Origin: Ruminococcus sp. UBA946
GTDB lineage: Bacteria; Bacillota; Clostridia; Oscillospirales; Ruminococcaceae
Assembly (NCBI GenBank): GCA_002293295.1
Contig: DBCY01000139.1
Coordinates: forward strand, 1,258 to 6,685
Direction of reading: 5' to 3'
DNA length: 5,428 nucleotides
Shown here: positions 1-5,428 of the stretch, piece after piece
Layout of the letters: every line of letters begins with the position of its first letter
Position numbering within the stretch: the stretch's first letter is position 1
The notes under the pieces: generated by a model
What the model was told of the DNA's origin: nothing
Databases searched by the model: none
What the model saw: only the letters and a program-made list of their open reading frames with translations
Position numbers and translations under genes: made by a program

Positions 1-13
1 CCTTTGGAAACCG

Positions 14-33
14 CAATTTTTTGAAAAAAATTG
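14..33. repeat. A/T-rich inverted repeat after the exporter operon
   Basis: The arms CAATTTTTT (14-22) and AAAAAATTG (25-33) are exact 9-bp inverted repeats with a 2-bp centre, beginning 31 bp past the stop of the second exporter gene. On the minus strand this could form a weak hairpin at the transcript end, but it lacks the G+C-rich stem of a classical intrinsic terminator. A shorter dyad GTGA/TCAC lies at 47-56. The terminator role is uncertain. Confidence 0.35.
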
Positions 34-63
34 AGTAAAACTTTCGGTGAGTTCACAGTTTAT

Positions 64-1827
64 TCACTCGTTAAAATGCCCTGATGTCTGCTCAAACTGA
101 GCGTTAAAAAGCTCATGATAAAATCCGCGGTTATTAAGCAGCTCTTCATGCGTACCCTTCTCGGCAATAACACCGCCGCGCATGACCAGAATTATATCGG
201 CGTCCTTTATAGTTGAAAGCCGGTGGGCGATGATAAAACAGGTTTTACCCCTCATTAAAGCTTTAAATGCTTTCTGGACGCGCTGTTCGGTTCGCGAGTC
301 AATATTCGAGGTCGCTTCGTCAAGGATTAGCATAGGAGGATTCATCAGCATAATCCTGGCAATCGAAATAAGCTGCTTTTCCCCTCCCGAAAGGTTTCCC
401 CCGTCCTTTGAAAGGATTGTGTCATAGCCGTCCGGGAGCTTTTTTATAAAACCGTGGGCATGGACTGCTTTAGAAGCTTCAATAATTTTATCAATGGAAG
501 CTCCCGGGTTGCCGTATGCTATATTTTCACGTACGCTTCCTTTAAATACCCAGGTATCCTGAAGAACCATACCGTATAGTTTTCGCAACGAATCTCGTTT
601 GATACTGCGAATGTCAATATGCTTTTCATCAATGCAAATACTGCCGTCAGTTACATCGTAAAACCGCATAAGCAGATTGATGAGAGTGGTTTTCCCGCAG
701 CCGGTAGGTCCTACTACGGCAATCCTCTGTCCTTTTTTTACGTATAAATTTAAATTTTCAATAAACGGGATTTTTTTATTGTATGAAAATGACGCATTGC
801 TTATTTCAACCGAACCGTCTGAATCAGTAATATCCATACAGTTTTCATCGGACGGCTCGGGTGTTTCCTCCATTACCGCAAAAACACGCCTTGCACAAGC
901 AAATGCCGACTGAAGCTCGGTTATTACTCCAGTAATTTCATTGAACGGTTTTGTATACTGGTTTGCGTAGCTTAAAAACGAAGCTATTGAACCGACAGTC
1001 ATAACCGATGTGCCGTTTACAATGGATAAAGCCCCTATGATTCCTACAAAAGCATAAACAAGCCCGTTAATATACCTTGTTGTAGGGTTCGCCAGAGCCG
1101 AATAAAACTGGGATTTAACTCCGCATTTAAACAGCCTTGAATTTATTCCGGTAAATTTTTCTTCCGCACGCTTTTCAAAACTAAAAGCCTTAATAGCTTT
1201 AGAACCTTCAACCGCCTCGACAATCAGACTGCTGAGTTCTCCCCTTACCTTTGACTGTTCGGTAAACTGGACGCGTGAAATCTTAGTTATAAACGCCGCG
1301 GCAAAAAGCGACAGGGGGGTAATAAAAATAACCACCAGGGCAATTTTAAAATTAATGCTTAACATAAAAGCAATAGTACCGATAATAGTAATTACACCTG
1401 TAAGAAACTGTGTTAAAAACTGCTGCATACCGTCGGAAATCTGTTCGGTATCAACGGTGATGCGGGATATTATATCGCCGTGGGAGGTACTGTCTATATA
1501 ACTCAGGGGCAGCGAGTTCAGCTTTTTATAAAAATCTGAACGTATATCCCTCACGGAATTAAAAGTAATTTTATTAGCCGAATAATTCATAACCCATGTA
1601 AAAACCGACGACAGCACAACCGCGAGTATCATTTTTATTATAATGGGAAGAATACCGCCGAAATCAACATTCCCGGCGCCTATGACAAGGTCGACGGACT
1701 GCCCTGTCAGAACAGGGATGTATAAAGCGAGCAGGACGCTAATGAATGCCGGAACTGCTGCCGTAACAATATAAAACGAATAGGGTTTTATATACCTGAA
1801 AATATTTTTTATAACCGGCTGTTTCAT
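64..1827 (-). CDS. ABC exporter half-transporter, canonical-ATPase subunit of a heterodimer
   Basis: This 587-residue protein has an N-terminal six-helix exporter membrane domain (about residues 15-320) fused to a nucleotide-binding domain (about 338-575), the usual length for a type I exporter half (type IV fold in the newer scheme). Visible motifs are the A-loop Tyr349, Walker A GPTGCGKT at 373-380, Q-loop Gln423, signature LSGGE at 479-483, Walker B ending in LDE with catalytic Glu504, and switch-loop His535 in AHR. The Walker B Glu and His are intact, so this subunit should supply the active half of the hydrolytic site. Its own signature has Glu where Gln is usual, and in the dimer that signature faces the partner's degenerate site. 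The ATG overlaps the upstream gene's stop codon (ATGA), with a strong GGGGAGGGG ribosome site 8 nt before it, indicating translational coupling. By family it should export a hydrophobic drug, lipid or peptide across the cytoplasmic membrane; the substrate is unknown. It resembles BmrD, LmrD and TM288, but I give no symbol because orthology is not shown. Confidence 0.95.
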   Translation of the reverse strand: MKQPVIKNIFRYIKPYSFYIVTAAVPAFISVLLALYIPVLTGQSVDLVIGAGNVDFGGILPIIIKMILAVVLSSVFTWVMNYSANKITFNSVRDIRSDFYKKLNSLPLSYIDSTSHGDIISRITVDTEQISDGMQQFLTQFLTGVITIIGTIAFMLSINFKIALVVIFITPLSLFAAAFITKISRVQFTEQSKVRGELSSLIVEAVEGSKAIKAFSFEKRAEEKFTGINSRLFKCGVKSQFYSALANPTTRYINGLVYAFVGIIGALSIVNGTSVMTVGSIASFLSYANQYTKPFNEITGVITELQSAFACARRVFAVMEETPEPSDENCMDITDSDGSVEISNASFSYNKKIPFIENLNLYVKKGQRIAVVGPTGCGKTTLINLLMRFYDVTDGSICIDEKHIDIRSIKRDSLRKLYGMVLQDTWVFKGSVRENIAYGNPGASIDKIIEASKAVHAHGFIKKLPDGYDTILSKDGGNLSGGEKQLISIARIMLMNPPMLILDEATSNIDSRTEQRVQKAFKALMRGKTCFIIAHRLSTIKDADIILVMRGGVIAEKGTHEELLNNRGFYHELFNAQFEQTSGHFNE

Positions 1828-3575
1828 GAAGCATTCCCCTCCCCCTGCGTATTATTCTGCGAGAGGTATATTTCATTATAAACCGCGCAGGTGTTAATCA
1901 GCTCGTCATGGATTCCGTTCCCGACGACGCAGCCGTCATCCATGACAATAATTTTATCGGCGTATTTTATTGAGGATATACGCTGTGAGATAATTAATAC
2001 TGTGATTTCATCCACTTCGGCAATTTTTCTGATACCCTGCCTGAGCTTCGCTTCGGTGGAAAAATCAAGAGCCGACATACTGTCGTCAAGTATGAGAATC
2101 CTCGGTTTTGAGCATAACGCGCGAGCAATGGCAAGACGCTGTTTCTGCCCGCCCGAAAGATTTTTCCCTCCCTGGTCAAGGCATGTATTAATACCATCCG
2201 GCATTTTCATTACGAATTCATAAGCCTGGGCAGTTATAAGGGCGTTAATTACGTCTTCTTCCGAAGCGTTCTGATTACCCAGACTTACATTATCATATAT
2301 ACTCCCCGAAAAAAGGAAGGTCTGCTGGGGGACAACGCCAATCCATGCGCGCAGGTTGCCGAAGGTATAATCCTTAACATTGACGCCGTCAATAAGGACG
2401 CTCCCGCCGGTACAGTCATAAAACCTCGGAATCAGATTAACCAGTGTAGTTTTTCCGTCGCCTGTGCCTCCGATTATTCCTACGGTACTGCCCCTTTTCA
2501 CGGAAAAATCAACGTCCGAAAGAGCATAGCCGCTGTTATTCCCGTATGAAAAAAACACATTCCTGAATTCGATTGCCGGCTGTTCTTCCTTTATCGGGAT
2601 ACAGCAGGAATTTCCGTTCGTTACCGAAGGCTGTCTGTTCAAGGCTTCGTTTATCCGGTCTGCGCTTGCGGAGGCTTTCGTAAATATGACGACAAGATGA
2701 GCGACCACAACAAGCGAGTGGGAAATCTGCGTCATATAGTTCACGAAGGCTATTATCTGCCCCTGCGTGAGAAATCCGTTGTCGGCGCGAATCCCGCCGT
2801 ACCATATAATAGCGGCAATGGCAAGGTTTAATATGCAGTAATTGAGGGGGTTTAAAAGCGACGAAAGCTTTGCCGCTTTGAAGCTGGTCTGAGCGTAATC
2901 GTCGTTTGCTTCGTCAAAACGCTTTTTTTCAGTATCCCGTTTTGCAAACGCTCGTATAACACGCACACCGGTCAATGATTCGTGCGTTCGGAGGTTAATT
3001 ACGTCCATTTTCTTTTGAATGACTTTGAAAAAAGGAATTGTACGGAACATCACTAAATAAAGTACCAGGGATACTAAAGGCATTGTTATAAGGAAAATAA
3101 CCGAAAGCTTCAGGTCTATGCGTACGGACATAATAACCGCGCCGATTATAAGAAACGGAGCGCGCATAACAAGCCGTATCAGCATTGCTACGGCAAGCTG
3201 AATCTGGTTTATATCGTTAGTAAGACGCGTAACAAGCGTTGATGTTCCGAAATCATCCAGGTCGGAATATGAAAGAGAATTTATATGCCTGAAAAGGTCG
3301 TTGCGGATATCGGTTCCTATGCCCTGCGAAGCCTTAGAAGCAAGGTACTGACATAATAAGGACAGACCGTACCCGGCAATACCCAAAACAAGGATTACAG
3401 CGCCTTTGCCGTAAATATACCCCTTTCCTCCTCCGGCTGTAATACCGGTGTCTATAATCTGAGCCATAAGCAAAGGGACTATAAGCTCAAAAACAGCGTC
3501 AGTGAATTTCGCGGCAGGTCCTATAATTAATTCCTTTTTATATGCCCCGAAGTATTTTTTCGCAAGAGAAAACAT
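1824..3575 (-). CDS. ABC exporter half-transporter, degenerate-ATPase subunit of a heterodimer
   Basis: This 583-residue membrane-domain/ATPase fusion has six predicted helices within about residues 15-310 and a nucleotide-binding domain from about 334. It shows A-loop Tyr344, Walker A GGTGDGKT (369-376), Q-loop Gln417, a canonical LSGGQ signature (473-477) and the D-loop SALD (501-504). Two catalytic positions are altered. Walker B reads LDD, with Asp498 in place of the catalytic Glu, and the switch loop reads SQR, with Gln531 in place of His. In characterised heterodimeric exporters (TM287, LmrC, BmrC) this combination marks the subunit forming the slow or non-hydrolytic site, while its intact LSGGQ completes the partner's active site. 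The N-terminus (MFSLAKKYFGAYKKE) looks like the normal family start, although the ribosome site before it is weak (only G-runs). It is the first gene of the exporter pair and overlaps its partner by 4 bases. The 61-bp gap after gtrA shows no clear promoter. Substrate is unknown. Confidence 0.95.
   Translation of the reverse strand: MFSLAKKYFGAYKKELIIGPAAKFTDAVFELIVPLLMAQIIDTGITAGGGKGYIYGKGAVILVLGIAGYGLSLLCQYLASKASQGIGTDIRNDLFRHINSLSYSDLDDFGTSTLVTRLTNDINQIQLAVAMLIRLVMRAPFLIIGAVIMSVRIDLKLSVIFLITMPLVSLVLYLVMFRTIPFFKVIQKKMDVINLRTHESLTGVRVIRAFAKRDTEKKRFDEANDDYAQTSFKAAKLSSLLNPLNYCILNLAIAAIIWYGGIRADNGFLTQGQIIAFVNYMTQISHSLVVVAHLVVIFTKASASADRINEALNRQPSVTNGNSCCIPIKEEQPAIEFRNVFFSYGNNSGYALSDVDFSVKRGSTVGIIGGTGDGKTTLVNLIPRFYDCTGGSVLIDGVNVKDYTFGNLRAWIGVVPQQTFLFSGSIYDNVSLGNQNASEEDVINALITAQAYEFVMKMPDGINTCLDQGGKNLSGGQKQRLAIARALCSKPRILILDDSMSALDFSTEAKLRQGIRKIAEVDEITVLIISQRISSIKYADKIIVMDDGCVVGNGIHDELINTCAVYNEIYLSQNNTQGEGNAS
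1836..1845 (-). promoter_or_regulatory. Strong ribosome binding site of the second exporter subunit
   Basis: On the minus strand the run GGGGGAGGGG ends 8 nt before the ATG at 1827-1825. It lies inside the last codons of the upstream exporter gene, whose TGA overlaps this ATG. A strong Shine-Dalgarno sequence plus a 4-base overlap supports this start and suggests the two subunits are made in a fixed ratio from one mRNA. Confidence 0.8.
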
Positions 3576-3636
3576 TAACCCAAACCCAGCTTTCGTTCAG
3601 AATGTATATGTAATCAAAAGAGGAATCCCGGTTTAA

Positions 3637-4128
3637 TTATTGTTCTTCGTCATTAATTCCGGAATTTAAGGTATTTTCATTCTTTTTTCTGAATATGACC
3701 AGCTTGCTGAACAGATAGTTAATCAGCAGTATAAAAACCTGCGCCATAATTTTCATAAACATCATGTTAAAGTGAAGTATGTCAACCGTCAGCAGCATAA
3801 AACCAAGCTCCAGCAGATACGACACTAATCGCGCCCCGTAAAACTGACCCGCCTGTCTGAACCAGTCGGATAGACCTTCGGATTTGCTTCTGAATACAAA
3901 TAATTTATTTGTGAAAAACGCAAATGTAACGGCGCAGACCCATGATACAGTTGTAGCGGCGGCAGTGTTTGCTCCTGAGAGTGATGATATATACTGCACA
4001 GTAACAGATACCAAAGTAGTAAACGCGCCGAAAAAAATGTATAATAAAGCCGGTTCATATTTATAATATAAATTACTGAGCTTTTCAGGAAAAAGGGAAA
4101 GTATTCTTTTTATAAGCTTATCAAACAT
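3637..4128 (-). CDS. GtrA-family four-helix membrane protein
   Basis: This is a small integral membrane protein, 163 residues from the ATG at 4128. Four hydrophobic segments lie at about 28-50, 57-75, 100-117 and 123-147. The GtrA hallmark appears at the ends of helices 2 and 4: FFTNKLFVF (71-79) and NYLFSKLVIF (137-146). Family members are thought to move polyprenyl-phosphate-linked sugars across the membrane, or to support cell-wall glycan and teichoic acid glycosylation. Here no glycosyltransferase is adjacent, so the partner is unknown. The frame is also open to an ATG at 4176, which would add 16 residues (MGIIYPYSFYLYFEDI). I prefer 4128 because the protein then begins with the short basic amphipathic stretch usual for GtrA, and GAAG sits 5 nt before it. 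The 4176 start has no ribosome site at a workable distance. The C-terminal tail is polar and acidic (ENTLNSGINDEEQ). It precedes the exporter pair on the same strand and could be cotranscribed with it; a functional link is unproven. Confidence 0.85.
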   Translation of the reverse strand: MFDKLIKRILSLFPEKLSNLYYKYEPALLYIFFGAFTTLVSVTVQYISSLSGANTAAATTVSWVCAVTFAFFTNKLFVFRSKSEGLSDWFRQAGQFYGARLVSYLLELGFMLLTVDILHFNMMFMKIMAQVFILLINYLFSKLVIFRKKNENTLNSGINDEEQ

Positions 4129-4200
4129 AATATCTTCAAAATATAAATAAAAAGAATAGGGATAAATTATCCCCATTTCATTTTATATTTTCAGCCTCTC

Positions 4201-4228
4201 ATTATATTGTATCAGAATTTTTCCGTAA
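4201..4228 (-). promoter_or_regulatory. Weak candidate promoter for gtrA
   Basis: A perfect TATAAT lies on the minus strand at 4206-4201, in the 59-bp gap between the DUF2148 stop and the gtrA frame. The only -35 candidates are poor (TTACGG at 4228-4223, spacer 16). If used, transcription would start near 4194, so the GAGAGG at 4200-4195 would lie at the start of the transcript rather than act as a ribosome site. That is another reason to prefer the internal gtrA start at 4128. No terminator hairpin was seen in this gap, so read-through from the DUF2148 gene is equally possible. Confidence 0.3.
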
Positions 4229-4235
4229 GATTCAG

Positions 4236-4772
4236 TTATTTTCTGTCATAAAATACAGATTTACCGGCGGCTGACAGCGGAATACCCATAATCATTTTAT
4301 ATTCGCCGAGCAGCCCTAAGCTTTTGGCTGCCTGCCCGATTGTAAACATAATACGGTTGTCTACACGGTTGTCGGCGACAAGCGAAACCGCCGAGCCTAA
4401 GGCTATACCCAAATCCATTGACGTGAAAACACAAGCCGCTCCCGCTTTTTCACAGGCGGTGCAGTTTTCAAAACCGCATAACCGGCATTTTTCCCCAAGT
4501 CCGCGTACTTCGTATTTCGCTCCGGCAAGGACGACGGCGGCGCTGGCATCGACATTATCGGCGTCCCGGCAGAAAAATCTGCCCGATTCTCCAAGTCCTT
4601 CGCCTATTTTGCGCATCCGTTCCGCAACAAGGTCCTTATCCTCCCCTGTTAGGATTAATGTTTCAAGATGGTCGGTACCGCAGGCTTTAGGGGCTGTGCG
4701 TACAGCGGCGCACACACTGTATGCCAGATTGAGTATTGCCGATTCCTCAGCTTTTTTTGATTCAATTATCAT
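4236..4772 (-). CDS. DUF2148 ferredoxin-domain protein
   Basis: This 178-residue soluble protein is recognised as the DUF2148 (COG4739) family, annotated only as containing a ferredoxin domain. Family-typical stretches are the start MIIESKKAEE, the RTAPKACG segment (25-32), LILTGEDKD (39-47), FFCRDADNVD (66-75), a central cysteine cluster, DLGIALGSAV (120-129), NRVDNRIMFTIG (135-146) and a C-terminal GIPLSAAGKSVFYDR. The cluster reads C96-x2-C99-x4-C104-x2-C107-x6-C114, consistent with an iron-sulfur site, although the cofactor has not been verified here. Further cysteines are at 21, 31 and 68. The frame extends upstream to a TTG at 4805, adding LRIPNNPVRI. I chose the ATG at 4772 because it gives the normal family N-terminus, although the Shine-Dalgarno before it is weak. 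The gene has its own promoter at 4872-4844 and is more G+C-rich than the flanking DNA. A redox role in anaerobic metabolism is plausible, but the biochemical function is unknown. Confidence 0.9.
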   Translation of the reverse strand: MIIESKKAEESAILNLAYSVCAAVRTAPKACGTDHLETLILTGEDKDLVAERMRKIGEGLGESGRFFCRDADNVDASAAVVLAGAKYEVRGLGEKCRLCGFENCTACEKAGAACVFTSMDLGIALGSAVSLVADNRVDNRIMFTIGQAAKSLGLLGEYKMIMGIPLSAAGKSVFYDRK

Positions 4773-4843
4773 AATTCTGACCGGGTTGTTCGGTATCCGT
4801 AACAACGCACGGTTTATTCCCGCCTTTCATATATATTTTAATT

Positions 4844-4872
4844 ATTATAACATACTAAAATATGGAATACAA
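4844..4872 (-). promoter_or_regulatory. Extended -10 promoter for the DUF2148 gene
   Basis: On the minus strand, TTGTAT (4872-4867), a 17-nt spacer and TATAAT (4849-4844) form a good sigma-A type promoter, preceded by TG one base before the -10 (TGTTATAAT). Transcription should start near 4837, leaving a leader of about 65 nt before the ATG at 4772. The promoter lies in the 141-bp gap between the regulator stop and the DUF2148 ATG, in which no convincing terminator was seen. The gene can therefore be transcribed independently of hxlR. Confidence 0.65.
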
Positions 4873-4913
4873 TAGATATATGAATTATTTGTATTAAGTT
4901 TGCTAAACAATTT

Positions 4914-5294
4914 TCATGATGTTTTTCCTACCATAGAACAATTTGCTTCAAGACCCTGCTCTCTCAGCAAGGATATCCCCCAGTCAAACATGGTTTTTAA
5001 CACAATATGAAGACTGCTCCCCTTTTCCGTTAATGAATATTCTACCTTCGGCGGAACAACGGGGTATACAGTTCTTATTATCAAGCCGTCTTTTTCAAGT
5101 TCGCGCAGCTGTTGAGTAAGCATTTTGGGCGTAGCTTCCGGCACCAGTCTTCTTAATTCGGAAAACCTTTTTTCACCGTCCGTCAGGTTCCACAGAATCA
5201 ACGCCTTATACTTCCCGCCGATTAAACGGATAGCGGCGGAAACGGGGCATATTCTTTCTTGTTTATCAATTTCCAAATTATATAGCTCCTTCAT
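4914..5294 (-). CDS. HxlR-family (DUF24) winged-helix transcriptional regulator
   Basis: This 126-residue DNA-binding protein spans a single HxlR domain (about residues 16-105), normal for the family. Recognisable parts are Cys16-Pro-Val at the domain start, the IGGKYKALILWNL helix (25-37), RFSELRR (43-49), the recognition helix TPKMLTQQLRELEKDG (55-70), and the wing VPPKVEYSLTEKG (80-92). HxlR proteins bind DNA as dimers. Several members (YodB, CatR, HypR) sense quinones, aldehydes or disulfide stress through the N-terminal cysteine, which is present here; a second cysteine lies at 119. The ATG at 5294 is preceded by AGGA with only 4 nt spacing and lies at the edge of an imperfect dyad. Upstream are a strong promoter, a palindrome and an opposing promoter, so autoregulation and control of a divergent gene beyond the window are likely. 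Whether it also controls the downstream DUF2148 gene is open. Confidence 0.93.
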   Translation of the reverse strand: MKELYNLEIDKQERICPVSAAIRLIGGKYKALILWNLTDGEKRFSELRRLVPEATPKMLTQQLRELEKDGLIIRTVYPVVPPKVEYSLTEKGSSLHIVLKTMFDWGISLLREQGLEANCSMVGKTS

Positions 5295-5312
5295 AGTATC
5301 CTATAAGGTACT
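5295..5312. repeat. Imperfect dyad spanning the hxlR ribosome site
   Basis: The 18-bp stretch from AGTA to TACT is symmetric at 14 of 18 positions. It abuts the hxlR ATG, contains its AGGA ribosome site (5302-5299), and shares its last three bases (ACT) with the neighbouring perfect palindrome. It could be a second, weaker regulator site, but imperfect dyads are easy to find in A/T-rich DNA. Confidence 0.4.
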
Positions 5313-5327
5313 ATATTACAATATAGT
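5310..5327. promoter_or_regulatory. Perfect palindrome, candidate HxlR operator
   Basis: The arms ACTATATT (5310-5317) and AATATAGT (5320-5327) are exact inverted repeats separated by AC, a size suited to a winged-helix dimer. The site lies about 27-44 bp downstream of the predicted hxlR start point and ends 6 bp before the -35 of the rightward promoter. A dimer bound here could affect both transcripts. Assignment to the encoded HxlR protein rests on proximity and symmetry only. Confidence 0.6.
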
Positions 5328-5333
5328 GCATAC

Positions 5334-5361
5334 TTGTAAAATTTAAATATACTGTTATAAT
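5334..5361 (+). promoter_or_regulatory. Divergent promoter pointing to a gene beyond the right edge
   Basis: On the plus strand, TTGTAA (5334-5339), a 16-nt spacer and a perfect TATAAT (5356-5361) with an extended TG one base upstream form a plausible sigma-A promoter. Transcription would start near 5368. No ATG- or GTG-started frame stays open to the window end. A GAAAGG at 5402-5407 resembles a ribosome site, with the start codon falling outside. HxlR regulators often control a divergently transcribed gene, which supports this reading. Confidence 0.5.
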
Positions 5362-5388
5362 AATACTATAATGATATAAAACTGTCAA
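5360..5388 (-). promoter_or_regulatory. hxlR promoter, near consensus
   Basis: On the minus strand a consensus TTGACA (5388-5383), a 17-nt spacer and TATTAT (5365-5360) make the best sigma-A promoter in the window. Transcription would start near 5353, about 59 nt before the hxlR ATG. Its -10 overlaps the -10 of the opposing rightward promoter by two bases, so the two promoters should compete for RNA polymerase. Confidence 0.7.
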
Positions 5389-5428
5389 GTCTAACAGCAT
5401 TGAAAGGCACGGTAATTCAACGAGTAAA

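Noticed and set aside
1891..2223. A 110-codon plus-strand frame opposite the first exporter subunit, and similar frames at 182-427, 677-913 and 3884-4066.
   Set aside because: All lie within confident genes on the other strand, with no ribosome site or family-like sequence.
2536..2805. An 89-codon minus-strand frame inside the exporter gene, in a different frame.
   Set aside because: It is a shadow of the exporter reading frame, Arg-rich, with no domain signal. The exporter protein is continuous through this region.
1824..3575. The Walker B and switch-loop substitutions considered as signs of a decaying gene.
   Set aside because: The frame is full length, all other motifs are intact, and the same substitutions are the known signature of the non-catalytic partner in heterodimeric exporters.
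4324..4875. A 183-codon plus-strand open frame opposite the DUF2148 gene.
   Set aside because: It is antisense to a clear family protein, its translation is low-complexity in Ser/Ala/Arg with no recognisable domain, and it arises from the G+C-rich codon pattern of the opposite strand.
4898..4908. A short GTTT-AGC-AAAC hairpin just after the hxlR stop, considered as a terminator.
   Set aside because: The stem is only 4 bp, A/T-rich, and has no following U-run, so it is unlikely to terminate transcription.
5400..5428. A TTG-started frame (TTG AAA GGC ACG ...) open to the right edge.
   Set aside because: There is no ribosome site before the TTG and only nine full codons are visible. The GAAAGG in it more likely serves a start beyond the window.

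Overview
This window carries five genes, all on the minus strand. It probably comes from an anaerobic, moderately low-G+C Firmicute of the class Clostridia. The basis is the A/T-rich intergenic DNA with consensus sigma-A promoters, standard-code genes, a DUF2148 ferredoxin-domain protein (a family mainly of anaerobic bacteria and archaea), and an ABC exporter pair of the type common in Clostridia. This placement is an inference from protein style, since no rRNA or other phylogenetic marker is present.

In the direction of transcription (right to left), the first gene is a 126-aa HxlR-family (DUF24) winged-helix regulator (5294-4914). Its upstream region (5295-5428) holds a near-consensus promoter for the regulator. 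It also holds an overlapping candidate promoter pointing right, towards a gene that would begin beyond the window edge, and a perfect 8+8 bp palindrome that is a good operator candidate. Next, behind its own extended -10 promoter, is a DUF2148 protein with a cysteine cluster (4772-4236). It is followed by a small GtrA-family membrane protein (about 4128-3637).

The left two thirds encode two full-length ABC exporter half-transporters, with stop and start codons overlapping as ATGA (3575-1824 and 1827-64). The upstream half has a degenerate nucleotide site: Asp replaces the catalytic Glu and Gln replaces the switch His. The downstream half has canonical Walker B Glu and switch His but LSGGE in its signature. 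This is the pattern of heterodimeric multidrug-type exporters such as BmrCD, LmrCD and TM287/288, so the two very likely form one asymmetric transporter. Its substrate cannot be read from the sequence.

No promoter or strong terminator was recognised between gtrA and the exporter pair (61 bp), so they may be cotranscribed. No intergenic stretch exceeds about 140 bp, and I saw no RNA gene, mobile element, CRISPR array or riboswitch. The most informative non-coding region is the HxlR divergent promoter/operator at the right edge. The rest looks like an ordinary, well-conserved chromosomal neighbourhood; I do not see a convincing undescribed system.
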